Source of the DNA: JAHRAW01 sp965212085
GTDB taxonomy: Bacteria; Pseudomonadota; Gammaproteobacteria; Arenicellales; Poriferihabitantaceae
Direction: 5' to 3'
Length of the DNA stretch: 64,000 nucleotides
Assembly (NCBI GenBank): GCA_965212085.1
Contig: OZ243042.1
Location: 1,922,001-1,986,000 of the forward strand
Of this stretch, positions 1 through 8,178 are shown in pieces. The position numbers and the translations under genes were made by a program. The notes beneath the pieces are model-generated. The model was not told where the DNA came from. It searched no databases and saw nothing but the letters and a program-made list of their open reading frames with translations. Within the stretch, counting starts at the first letter, position 1, and every line of letters begins with the position of its first letter.

Positions 1-765
1 CGCGCCGCGGGTCTCGCCGAACATACCGAACTCATCATCCGCCGTGGCGCGGGCGCCTACATCTGCGGCGAAGAATCCGCGATGATCGAATCCATCGAAG
101 GCAAGCGCGGCCTGCCCCGCAACCGCCCGCCCTACGTCGCCGAAGTCGGGCTGTTCGGCAGGCCGACGCTGGAACACAACGTGGAAACCTTGTACTGGGT
201 GCGCGACATCGTCGAGAAAGGCGCGCAGTGGTTCGCCGGTGCCGGGCGGCGCGACCGCAAGGGATGGCGCAGTTATTCGGTTTCCGGGCGGGTCAAAAAT
301 CCCGGCGTCAAACTCGCCCCCGCCGGCATCAGCGCCCTTGAGTTGATCGAAGAATACTGCGGCGGCATGCTCGACGGCCACACCCTCAAGGGCTACCTGC
401 CCGGCGGCGCATCGGGCGGAATCCTGCCCGCGTCAAAAGCAGACGCACCCCTCGACTTTGATACGCTGCAAGAGTTCGGCTGCTTCATCGGCTCCGCCGC
501 CATCGTCATTTTCAGCCGGCACGACAACATGAAAGACGTGGCGCTCAACCTCATGCGTTTTTTCGAAGACGAAAGCTGCGGGCAATGCACGCCGTGCCGG
601 GTCGGCACCGAAAAAGCGGTTGCGTTAATGACCAAACCGAAGTGGGACACCGCCCTGCTCGCGCAGTTGAGCGCAGTGATGGCCGACGCCTCCATCTGCG
701 GCCTCGGCCAGGCCGCCGGTAATCCGATTAACTGCGTGATTAAGTATTTTCCGGAGGATTTGTAA
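1..765 (+). CDS. fdsB: NAD-dependent formate dehydrogenase beta subunit (partial, 5' end missing)
   Basis: The open frame runs from base 1, so the true start lies outside the window; 254 residues are visible. It belongs to the NuoF/FdsB flavoprotein family, which takes electrons from the molybdenum subunit and reduces NAD+ through FMN. The visible part opens with the glycine-rich GAGAYICGEE segment of the FMN/NADH-binding fold. It ends with the [4Fe-4S] motif SCGQCTPCR (about bases 568-600) and the fourth cysteine in ICGLG (about base 697). The downstream molybdopterin subunit shows this is formate dehydrogenase rather than complex I. The family assignment is firm; the symbol rests on the neighbour. 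Confidence 0.9.
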   Translation, partial: RAAGLAEHTELIIRRGAGAYICGEESAMIESIEGKRGLPRNRPPYVAEVGLFGRPTLEHNVETLYWVRDIVEKGAQWFAGAGRRDRKGWRSYSVSGRVKNPGVKLAPAGISALELIEEYCGGMLDGHTLKGYLPGGASGGILPASKADAPLDFDTLQEFGCFIGSAAIVIFSRHDNMKDVALNLMRFFEDESCGQCTPCRVGTEKAVALMTKPKWDTALLAQLSAVMADASICGLGQAAGNPINCVIKYFPEDL

Positions 766-1236
766 TTGCGAAAATTACCCACACAGATTGTCGGTAACAT
801 CGGGCTTTTTCATGTTTGCCGCGAACTTTCAAGAAGGGGGTTTAATGTTGTTCCGACTTCTCGGAACACAAAATCTGTTGATGTGATTGTTGGAACGGAA
901 GATTTTTCCCGTCACAAAACGGTCCAGGTCAAGACCACCACAACCAACCTTGGGACGCGAGTTGGCCCCGCTAAAGCAAGCCGGGAAGAAGCCATACAGC
1001 AAGCGAAACTAGCCGATTTTTGGGTATTTGTGCGTCTTGATAAAGAAGATAAGTATGCGGTGTTAGGCGTCTATGTTTGCAAAGGCGGCGACAAAACTTT
1101 GCTTGTTCAGGGTCACGATTATTGGTGGTATGAACCCTGGTATCCAACGAAAAATGTTAAAGTACGGGATAAGTGGGAGCGTCAAAAAAATGATCTCGGC
1201 TGGCAGATAATCGAAAACGAACTGAACAAAGACTGA
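766..1236 (+). CDS. Small PD-(D/E)XK nuclease-like protein inside the formate dehydrogenase operon
   Basis: This 156-residue protein starts with TTG immediately after the fdsB stop codon. A GGAGG at 752-756 inside the end of fdsB sits 9 nt upstream, which decides the start. It stops 2 nt before fdsA. I do not recognise a named family. The order GNIGLFHVCREL, then VDVIVG, then VQVKTT resembles the core of Holliday-junction-resolvase/restriction-like PD-(D/E)XK folds, with the common Q-x-K variant of E-x-K. The C-terminal part is rich in Trp and Lys. Base composition is visibly AT-richer than both neighbours, and fdsB and fdsA are normally adjacent, so it looks like an insertion that kept the operon readable. 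DNA or RNA cleavage is inference only. Confidence 0.7.
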   Translation: MRKLPTQIVGNIGLFHVCRELSRRGFNVVPTSRNTKSVDVIVGTEDFSRHKTVQVKTTTTNLGTRVGPAKASREEAIQQAKLADFWVFVRLDKEDKYAVLGVYVCKGGDKTLLVQGHDYWWYEPWYPTKNVKVRDKWERQKNDLGWQIIENELNKD

Positions 1237-1238
1237 AA

Positions 1239-4070
1239 ATGACCGAAACGAAAACAATAACGTTCACCCTCAACGGCAAACCCGCCCAAGCCCGCAACGG
1301 CGAAACCATCTGGCAGGTGGCGAAGCGTGAAGGGGTTGAGATTCCGCATTTGTGTTATGCCCCGGAACCGGATTACCGGCCGGACGGGAACTGCCGGGTG
1401 TGCATGGTGGAAATCGAGGGCGAGCGGGTGCTGGCGGCGGCGTGTTTGCGAAAGCCCGCCGAGGGGATGGTGGTCAATAGTGCAAGCGGGCGCGCGAAAA
1501 AATCCCGGAGTATGGTGATGGAGTTGCTGCTGGCCGATCAGCCGCCCCGGCAGGTCGCCCACGAGCGCGACTCGAAGTTGTGGCGGTGGGCGGACAAGAT
1601 GTCGGCTGATAATAACGGCAGCGGCGGCGAGGCGCTGGTCGCCGACCGTTTTGAAGCGCGCCCGGCGTCTGCGGTGCCAATCGCTGACACCAGCCACCCG
1701 GCCATGCACGTTGCCCTGGACGCTTGCATTCAGTGCAACTTGTGCGTGCGCGCCTGCCGGGAGGTTCAGGTCAACGACGTGATCGGCATGGCATTGCGCG
1801 GCCACCGCGCGAAAATTGTTTTTGACATGGACGATCCAATGGGCGCCAGCACTTGCGTCGCCTGCGGCGAATGTGTTCAGGCGTGCCCCACCGGCGCGCT
1901 CATGGAAGCCAGCCTGGTGGATGAAAAAGGCGTGGGCAGGTTTGATTCGCTGGCGGAGTCGGCGGAGCAAACCCACAGCGTCTGCCCGTACTGCGGGGTT
2001 GGCTGCCAGGTTACCTACCAGGTCGCCGATGATGAAATCATCGCGGTTCAGGGGCGGGAAGGCCCGGCCAACCGCAACCGCCTGTGCGTCAAGGGCCGCT
2101 TCGGATACGACTACATCAAGCATCCCCACCGCCTGACCAAACCATTGATCCGCCGAGACGATGCCGCCAAGCGCGGCGATCTCGACCTCGACCCGGCCAA
2201 CCCCTTCACCCATTTCCGCGAAGCCGACTGGGATGAGGCGCTGAACTTCGCCGCCGCCGGCCTCCGCAAAATCCGCGATGCCGAAGATGTGGGCGCGGGC
2301 GGCGTGGGCGGCGGCGGTGCGCTGGCCGGTTTCGGTTCGGCGAAATGCTCCAACGAGGAAGCCTACCTGTTCCAGAAACTGGTGCGCGCCGGATTCGGCA
2401 CCAACAACGTGGACCACTGCACCCGGTTGTGCCACGCCTCATCGGTGGCGGCGTTGCTTGAGGGCGTCGGCTCCGGGGCGGTTTCGGCACCCTTCAACGC
2501 GGTGGAGGATTCCGACGTGGTGGTGGTGATCGGCGCCAACCCGGTGGGCAATCATCCGGTGGCGGCGACCTTTTTCAAGCAGGCCGCGAAGTCGGCGGCC
2601 TTGATCGTGATGGACCCGAGGGGCACCGGTTTGAACCGCCACGCCACCCACACGCTGCAGTTCAAACCGGGAACCGACGTCGCCATGCTGAACGCGCTGC
2701 TGCATGTAATCATCGAAGAGGAGTTGTACGACCGCGCCTACGTGCAAGCCCATACCGAAGGCTTTGACGAACTCAAAAAACACCTCGTCCCGTTCACCCC
2801 GGAACAGATGCAAGCGGTGTGCGGCATTGACGCCGGCACCCTGCGCACCGTGGCGCGCACCTACGCCAACGCCAAAGCGGCGATCATTTTCTGGGGGATG
2901 GGCATCTCCCAGCATATCCACGGCACCGACAACGCGCGCTGCCTGATCGCGCTTGCGCTGATTACCGGCCAGGTGGGCCGCCCCGGCACCGGGCTGCATC
3001 CGCTGCGCGGCCAGAACAACGTGCAGGGCGCTTCCGACGCCGGCCTTATCCCGATGATGCTGCCGGACTACAACCTGGTGGACGACGACGCTATTCGCGC
3101 GCGTTTTGAAGACGCCTGGGGAACCCGCCTGGACCCCAGGCGCGGGCTTACCGTGGTGGAGATCATGGACGCCATCCACCGCAACGAGATTCGCGGTATG
3201 TACATCATGGGCGAGAACCCGGCGATGTCGGACCCGGACGCGCAGCACGCCCGCGAAGCGCTGGCCGGGCTGGAACATCTCGTGGTGCAGGATCTTTTCC
3301 TGACCGAAACCGCGTTTTACGCCGACGTGGTTCTGCCGGCCTCGGCGTGGCCGGAAAAAGACGGCACGGTCACCAACACCAACCGCCAGGTGCAGATGGG
3401 GCGCGCCGCCCTCACCCCCCCCGGTGATGCGCGGCAGGACTGGTGGATTACCCAGGAGATCGCCCGCCGCGTTGGCCTCAAATGGAACTACGCCGGGCCC
3501 GCGGATATTTTCGCCGAGATGGCATCGCTGATGCCGTCCCTGAACCACATCACCTGGCAGCGCGTGGCCGCGGAAAGCGCGGTCACCTATCCCTGCGAAG
3601 GCCCCGATCAAGCGGGCACCGAAATCGTGTTCAACGACGGCTTCCCCACCGCCAACAAGCGTGGCCGGCTGGTGCCGGCGGCGATTGTCGCGCCGGACGA
3701 GTTGCCGGATGACGACTACCCGCTGGTGTTGAGCACCGGCCGCCAGCTGGAACACTGGCACACCGGCGCCATGACCCGGCGCGCCGGCGTGCTCGACGAA
3801 ATCGAACCCGAAGCGGTGGCCACGATGTCGGTCCGGGCGCTGAGCGAACTCAGTATCACCCCCGGCGAGCGCATCAAGGTCAGCACCCGGCGCGGGGTCA
3901 TTGAGTTGAAGGCGCGCGCCGACAACGCGGTGCCCCACGGCATGATTTTTATTCCGTTTTGTTACGCCGAAGCCGCCGCCAACACGCTCACCAACCCGGC
4001 GCTGGACCCGGTCGGCAAAATCCCCGAGTTCAAGTTCTGCGCCGCGCGGGTGGAAAGGGTGCCTGATTGA
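1239..4070 (+). CDS. fdsA: NAD-dependent formate dehydrogenase alpha (molybdopterin) subunit
   Basis: This 943-residue enzyme oxidises formate to CO2 at a bis-MGD molybdenum or tungsten centre. In order it shows an N-terminal [2Fe-2S] domain (CYAPEPDYRPDGNCRVC, about residues 39-55), two ferredoxin-type [4Fe-4S] motifs (CIQCNLCVRAC and CVACGECVQACP), and CPYCGVGC, which opens the molybdopterin domain. In CTRLCHA, residue C398 occupies the site held by selenocysteine in E. coli FdhF, so this is a Cys enzyme. The length and the 2Fe-2S domain fit the cytosolic FdsA/FdhF-like alpha subunits that pair with FdsB and FdsG. No fdsC or fdsD follows in this window. Confidence 0.93.
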   Translation: MTETKTITFTLNGKPAQARNGETIWQVAKREGVEIPHLCYAPEPDYRPDGNCRVCMVEIEGERVLAAACLRKPAEGMVVNSASGRAKKSRSMVMELLLADQPPRQVAHERDSKLWRWADKMSADNNGSGGEALVADRFEARPASAVPIADTSHPAMHVALDACIQCNLCVRACREVQVNDVIGMALRGHRAKIVFDMDDPMGASTCVACGECVQACPTGALMEASLVDEKGVGRFDSLAESAEQTHSVCPYCGVGCQVTYQVADDEIIAVQGREGPANRNRLCVKGRFGYDYIKHPHRLTKPLIRRDDAAKRGDLDLDPANPFTHFREADWDEALNFAAAGLRKIRDAEDVGAGGVGGGGALAGFGSAKCSNEEAYLFQKLVRAGFGTNNVDHCTRLCHASSVAALLEGVGSGAVSAPFNAVEDSDVVVVIGANPVGNHPVAATFFKQAAKSAALIVMDPRGTGLNRHATHTLQFKPGTDVAMLNALLHVIIEEELYDRAYVQAHTEGFDELKKHLVPFTPEQMQAVCGIDAGTLRTVARTYANAKAAIIFWGMGISQHIHGTDNARCLIALALITGQVGRPGTGLHPLRGQNNVQGASDAGLIPMMLPDYNLVDDDAIRARFEDAWGTRLDPRRGLTVVEIMDAIHRNEIRGMYIMGENPAMSDPDAQHAREALAGLEHLVVQDLFLTETAFYADVVLPASAWPEKDGTVTNTNRQVQMGRAALTPPGDARQDWWITQEIARRVGLKWNYAGPADIFAEMASLMPSLNHITWQRVAAESAVTYPCEGPDQAGTEIVFNDGFPTANKRGRLVPAAIVAPDELPDDDYPLVLSTGRQLEHWHTGAMTRRAGVLDEIEPEAVATMSVRALSELSITPGERIKVSTRRGVIELKARADNAVPHGMIFIPFCYAEAAANTLTNPALDPVGKIPEFKFCAARVERVPD

Positions 4071-4113
4071 TGAGGGGCGGCCTGATTTCCCCGGCCCGGA
4101 GGCCCGGACGAAC

Positions 4114-5097
4114 ATGAAAGCGATCCTGCTGAAAGATTTCGGCGGCCCGGAAATGATGGTCTTCGGAGACGCCGAACGCCCGTCCCCCGGCGCCGGGCAA
4201 ATTCTCATCAAGGTGGCGGCGACCTCGGTGAACCGCCCCGACGTGATGCAACGCCAGGGAAACTACGCGCCCCCCAAAGGCGAGTCGGAAATCCTCGGGC
4301 TGGAAGCGGCGGGCACGGTGGAGGCCGTCGGCGACGGCGTAACCCAATGGCAAACCGGCGACCGCGTCCTCGCGCTGCTCGGCGGCGGCGGATACGCCGA
4401 GTACGCCCTCGCCCACGCCGACCACGCCATGCCCGTACCGGAGCGCATGGACTTCCAGCAAGCCGCGTGCGTCTGCGAAACCTACCTGACCGCGTACTTG
4501 AACGTCTTCATGATCGCCGGGCTGGAAAACAACCAGTCGGTGTTGCTGCACGGCGGCGGCGGCGGCGTCAACACCGCCGCCATCCAGTTGTGCGGGCAAC
4601 TGACCCCGCAGTGCGCCGTCATCGTTACCGCCTCCGCCGGCAAGGTGGAACGGGTCAGGCAACTCGGTGCCGATGAAGTAATCAACTACCAAAGCGAATC
4701 ATTCGCGCCCAGGGTCAGGGAAATTACCGGCAAGCGCGGCGCTGACGTAATCCTCGACCACATCGGCGCCCCCTACCTGGAACCAAACCTGCAATGCCTC
4801 GCGGTGGGCGGCACGCTGATGCTGATCGGCGTGCAGGGCGGAGCCGCCGCCGCCGGGTTCAACCTCGCGCTACTCATGGTCAAGCGCCAAAGAATCATCG
4901 GCTCGGTGCTGCGCTCCCGGCCGCGCGCCGAAAAAGCCGCCATCATCGCCCGCTTCGCCGACACGGTGCTGCCGCTGATGGCCGACGGCGCCATCACGCC
5001 GCTGATCTCCGAAGTGTATCCCCTGGAAAAAGCCGCCGATGCGCACCGCGCCATGGAAGCTTCCAGTCATTTCGGCAAAATCGTTTTGGCGGTGTGA
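4114..5097 (+). CDS. NAD(P)H quinone oxidoreductase, zinc-independent MDR family (PIG3 type)
   Basis: This 327-residue medium-chain reductase has a GroES-like N-terminal domain (SVNRPDVMQRQG, about residues 38-49) and a Rossmann domain with LLHGGGGGVNTAAIQL in place of the usual GxGxxG-type turn. It lacks the cysteines of zinc alcohol dehydrogenases. The family transfers hydride from NADPH to quinones or enals. A GGAGG at 4098-4102 lies 11 nt upstream of the ATG. It follows fdsA by 43 nt and may be read from the same transcript, though no functional link to formate oxidation is established. Confidence 0.85.
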   Translation: MKAILLKDFGGPEMMVFGDAERPSPGAGQILIKVAATSVNRPDVMQRQGNYAPPKGESEILGLEAAGTVEAVGDGVTQWQTGDRVLALLGGGGYAEYALAHADHAMPVPERMDFQQAACVCETYLTAYLNVFMIAGLENNQSVLLHGGGGGVNTAAIQLCGQLTPQCAVIVTASAGKVERVRQLGADEVINYQSESFAPRVREITGKRGADVILDHIGAPYLEPNLQCLAVGGTLMLIGVQGGAAAAGFNLALLMVKRQRIIGSVLRSRPRAEKAAIIARFADTVLPLMADGAITPLISEVYPLEKAADAHRAMEASSHFGKIVLAV

Positions 5098-5140
5098 GCG
5101 GCTGAGTCGCTGAGCCGTTGCAAATGTTTCCAACAACCCC

Positions 5141-5941
5141 GTGAACACCCTGGTATTCGACATTGAAACCGTCCCGGACGTCGCCACCGGTGCCCGCCTG
5201 TACGATCTCGATGGTTTGTCCGATGAAGATATTGCGCGGGCGATGTTCACCCGGCGAACTCAAAAAACCGGCGGCTCGGATTTTTTGCCGCTGCACCTGC
5301 ATCGCATCGTGGCCATATCGGCGGTGCTGCGAAGCGGCGATTCGGTTCGGGTGTGGTCCCTGGGCGGCGAAGACGCAACCGAGGGCGAATTGATCACCCG
5401 CTTCTACGACGGCCTCGACCGCTACACCCCGACCCTGGTCAGTTGGAACGGCGGCGGCTTCGACCTGCCGGTGCTGCACTACCGCTCGCTGCTCAACGGC
5501 GTGACCGCGAGGCGCTACTGGGAAAGCGGCGACGACGACCGCGCGTTTCGCTACAACAACTACTTGAACCGCTTTCACTGGCGTCACGTTGACCTGATGG
5601 ACGTGCTCGCCGGCTTCACCCCGCGGGCCTCGGCGCCCCTCAACGAAATCGCCGTGATGCTCGGCTTTCCCGGCAAACTGGGGATGAGCGGGGCGGACGT
5701 GTGGGATACTTTTCTGGGCGGCGGGATTCGCCGGATTCGCGCCTACTGCGAAACAGACGCGCTCAACACTTTTCTGGTGTACCTCAAGTGGGAAGTGGTG
5801 CGGGGCAACCTGAGCACCGAGTTGTTTGAAAGCGAATGTGCGTTGCTAAAAGCGTGGCTTGAGCAGTCCGGGCAGGAACATTTTCGCGAATTTCTAGACG
5901 CATGGGCGCAGGCGCAGGCAAAAGAGCCGCTCTCCGAATAA
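5141..5941 (+). CDS. Predicted 3'-5' exonuclease of the PolB-exonuclease family
   Basis: This 266-residue DEDD-type exonuclease matches the family of stand-alone proteins related to the proofreading domain of DNA polymerase B. The visible motifs are Exo I FDIETVPD near the N-terminus, Exo II WNGGGFDLPVL in the middle, and a C-terminal Exo III region YCETDALNTF. These supply the four metal-binding acidic residues. The start is taken as GTG because the Exo I motif begins six residues in; no strong ribosome-binding site is visible. The substrate in the cell is unknown. It ends 35 nt before rlmD. Confidence 0.8.
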   Translation: MNTLVFDIETVPDVATGARLYDLDGLSDEDIARAMFTRRTQKTGGSDFLPLHLHRIVAISAVLRSGDSVRVWSLGGEDATEGELITRFYDGLDRYTPTLVSWNGGGFDLPVLHYRSLLNGVTARRYWESGDDDRAFRYNNYLNRFHWRHVDLMDVLAGFTPRASAPLNEIAVMLGFPGKLGMSGADVWDTFLGGGIRRIRAYCETDALNTFLVYLKWEVVRGNLSTELFESECALLKAWLEQSGQEHFREFLDAWAQAQAKEPLSE

Positions 5942-5976
5942 AAAAAATTTCTCAAACACAAAAAATTTTTTTTTCC

Positions 5977-7302
5977 ATGACGCCGATTGAGGGCAGGGTG
6001 GGCGACCTCACCCGCGATGGCGGCGTGGTCAAAACCGGCGACCGGGTCTACATCGTTGACGGCGCTTTGCCGGGGGAGTGGGTGGCGTTCGAACCGCGCA
6101 ACAAGCGCCGGGGGAAATTCCGGGGCGTCCTCAAGCGGATTATCGAGCCGTCCGCGGAGCGGGTCGAACCGCGCTGCAACTATTTCGGCGTGTGCGGCGG
6201 CTGCGCCCAGCAGCATATCGCCCCGGCCGCGCAACTCGCCTTCAAGGAAAAGGTTTTGTTCGACTACCTCAGCCGGGACGCCAACGCGCAGCCCCAACAA
6301 AAACTCAAACCGCTCCACGCATCCCCCTGGCACTACCGCCGCAAAGCGCGCCCCGGCATCCGCCACGTGCCAAAAAAGGGCGGCATCCTGGTGGGGTTTC
6401 GGGAGCGTAACAGCAACTACATCACTTCCCTGATGAACTGCCACACGCTGGACGCGCGACTGTCCGCGCTGCTACCCGGCCTGCACGAACTCCTGGAGCA
6501 GATCAGCCGCCCCACCGCCATCCCGCAGATCGAAATGGCCGCGGCGGACAACGCGCCGGCGCTGGTGCTGCGGCACTTGCAGCCGCTGAGCGGCGCCGAC
6601 CTTGCCCTGCTGAGGCGTTTTGCGCAGGAGCGGGCGCTGCAACTTTTTCTGCAGCCCGGCGGCTTGGACACGGTGAAACCGCTGTGGCCCGAATCCCCGG
6701 AATCGTTGTACTACCGCCTCGACGACTACGACCTGACGCTGCGTTTCGCGCCGACGGATTTCATTCAGGTCAACGGCGAAGTCAACGCCTTGCTGGTCAA
6801 ACTGACGATGGAGTTGTTGAACCCCGTGCCCGGCGACTTCGTTCTCGACCTGTTCTGCGGCCTCGGCAATTTCACCCTGCCCATCGCCCGCAGCGGCGCG
6901 CGCGTGCTCGGCATCGAAGGCGACCCCGCTTTGACCCGCCGGGGCGCCGAAAACGCCGCGCTCAACGACCTTGCGAACGCCGAATTTCAATGCGCGGACC
7001 TGCACCGCGAAAACATCGCCGCGCCCGTCGGAGAAAAGTTTGACAAGGTCCTGCTCGACCCGCCCAGATCAGGCGCCGCCGAAGTGGTAACACAACTAAT
7101 CCCCGCCATCCGCCCACGGGTCATCGTCTACGTATCGTGCAACCCCGCCACCCTCGCCCGGGACGCCAACATCCTGCTCCACGCCCACGGCTACCAAATG
7201 ACCCACGCCGGCGTGATAGATATGTTCCCGCACACCGCCCAGGTAGAATCCGTGGCGCGTTTCGAAACACAGGAACCGGCACGGGGCGGCGGGTGCGCGT
7301 GA
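5977..7302 (+). CDS. rlmD: 23S rRNA (uracil-1939-C5)-methyltransferase
   Basis: This SAM-dependent enzyme makes m5U1939 in 23S rRNA. The 441-residue protein starts with an OB-fold TRAM domain. Iron-sulfur ligands follow in CNYFGVCGGC (C67, C73, C76). The methyltransferase core carries LDLFCGLGNFTL and the catalytic SCNP (C388). I chose ATG 5977 over in-frame upstream starts because the TRAM domain begins directly after it. The last residues (PARGGGCA) and the TGA itself lie inside repeat copy C1, so the native C-terminus has been replaced by repeat-derived sequence. Confidence 0.92.
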   Translation: MTPIEGRVGDLTRDGGVVKTGDRVYIVDGALPGEWVAFEPRNKRRGKFRGVLKRIIEPSAERVEPRCNYFGVCGGCAQQHIAPAAQLAFKEKVLFDYLSRDANAQPQQKLKPLHASPWHYRRKARPGIRHVPKKGGILVGFRERNSNYITSLMNCHTLDARLSALLPGLHELLEQISRPTAIPQIEMAAADNAPALVLRHLQPLSGADLALLRRFAQERALQLFLQPGGLDTVKPLWPESPESLYYRLDDYDLTLRFAPTDFIQVNGEVNALLVKLTMELLNPVPGDFVLDLFCGLGNFTLPIARSGARVLGIEGDPALTRRGAENAALNDLANAEFQCADLHRENIAAPVGEKFDKVLLDPPRSGAAEVVTQLIPAIRPRVIVYVSCNPATLARDANILLHAHGYQMTHAGVIDMFPHTAQVESVARFETQEPARGGGCA

Positions 7303-7425
7303 CGCGCATTTGCGGGGGGAGACCCCCCGCATGCCCCCCTTGCGGCGCGGGAAAACATCCTGTTTTCAGCGCCGCCGTGCGCGTCCTGCGCACGCCGAAG
7401 TCAGCGGCTATCGCCGCCGGTTGGA
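7288..7425 (-). repeat. Repeat family C, copy C1 (reverse, overlaps the rlmD end)
   Basis: This GC-rich hairpin repeat reads in reverse here: gcgcgtgacgcgc core, a ggggggagacccccc palindrome, gcggcgcgggaaaac, then a degenerate remainder. It supplies the rlmD stop codon. Confidence 0.75.
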
Positions 7426-7512
7426 CGGCCGCAGAGGTGTAAAGACAGGCAAGGGGAACGATGGGGCTTGGTCGCTTTTTTTGCGTTTCCTTTGCCTTGC
7501 CTTACGCCTCTG

Positions 7513-7580
7513 CCGTCATACCCGAACGATAGAAAAATAGGGAGCGCCAGCGACTATATTTTTCATCGTATCGGGAACCC
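7513..7580 (+). repeat. Repeat family B, copy B1 (variant)
   Basis: About 68 bp with the B interior (acgatagaaaaatagggagcg, then tttcatcgtatcggga) but mutated ends (catacccga and gggaaccc). It runs directly into C2 through a T-tract. Confidence 0.75.
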
Positions 7581-7584
7581 GCTT

Positions 7585-7868
7585 TTTTGGTTCGGCGATA
7601 GCCGGACTGTCGCGCACAGGGATGTGCGCAGCGGCGCTGAAAACAGGATGTTTTCCCGCGCCGCAAAGGGGGGCGTGGGGGGTCTCCCCCCCACAATGCG
7701 CGTCACGCGCATACGCAACCCGCGTACCGCGCGCCGCACAGGGGGGCGTGGGGGGTCTCCCCCCACATGCGCGTCACGCGCATACGCAACCCGCGCACCG
7801 CGCGCCGCACAGGGGGGCGCGGGGGGGCTCCCCCCCCACATGCGCGTCACGCGCAACCCGCCCCGCGC
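7585..7868 (+). repeat. Repeat family C, copy C2, with three tandem 70-bp units
   Basis: This copy opens with ttcggcgatagccggactgtc and the gcgcacagggatgtgcgc hairpin. Three near-identical units of about 70 bp follow (about 7661-7729, 7730-7799, 7800-7868). Each has cgcgccgca, a run of G, a ggggtctcccc palindrome and gcgcgtcacgcgc. Together with C1 and B1 this fills the gap between rlmD and the 6S RNA; no gene is seen there. Confidence 0.85.
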
Positions 7869-7936
7869 CCTCGCGTCGCGCCTCGCCGTCAATCCGCCTG
7901 GATTTCCCCCTTTCCCCCTTCCCCCGGAATTTCTGT

Positions 7937-7942
7937 TACAAT
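7937..7942 (+). promoter_or_regulatory. Candidate -10 box for 6S RNA
   Basis: TACAAT lies 7-8 nt before the predicted 5' end of the 6S RNA. No convincing -35 is present; the upstream stretch is pyrimidine-rich, as it also is upstream of miaB. Confidence 0.5.
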
Positions 7943-7949
7943 TCGCCCC

Positions 7950-8138
7950 GGCGTTGCCTGCGGTGTTGGTGATGCCCGCCGGATTCCTTAGAACCTAATC
8001 CACATTCCAGGGAACCATAGTTGGGTCGTGGGCGTGTATTACCACGCTATCGTGGTCAATCCCGAAGCGGCTCCCGGTGCCCACTTGAATCTTCCTGGTT
8101 CAAGGGTAATGCGGGCACACGGCGCAGGCGGGCAGCGT
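7950..8138 (+). ncRNA. ssrS: 6S RNA
   Basis: The position directly upstream of ygfA is the classical gammaproteobacterial location of ssrS. The ends pair: gcctgcggtg and gatgcccgc near 7955-7979 match gcgggcacacggcgcaggc near 8111-8129, forming the long closing stem. The 3' half contains cttgaatcttcctggttcaag (8084-8104), which resembles the CTTGAACCAAGGGTTCAAGGG hairpin of E. coli 6S RNA. 6S RNA mimics an open promoter and sequesters sigma-70 holoenzyme in stationary phase. The exact ends are estimated to within about 10 nt. Confidence 0.8.
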
Positions 8139-8178
8139 CTGTTTGATTACTTTTATGTCGTGTTTGGTGTATTGGTTG

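Noticed and set aside
7661..7868. CRISPR-like array
   Set aside because: Three 70-bp units have no unique spacers and no cas genes are nearby; this is tandem expansion of repeat C.
7468..7998. 176-codon frame upstream of the 6S RNA
   Set aside because: It runs through repeats B1 and C2; the protein is a translation of the tandem 70-bp units.
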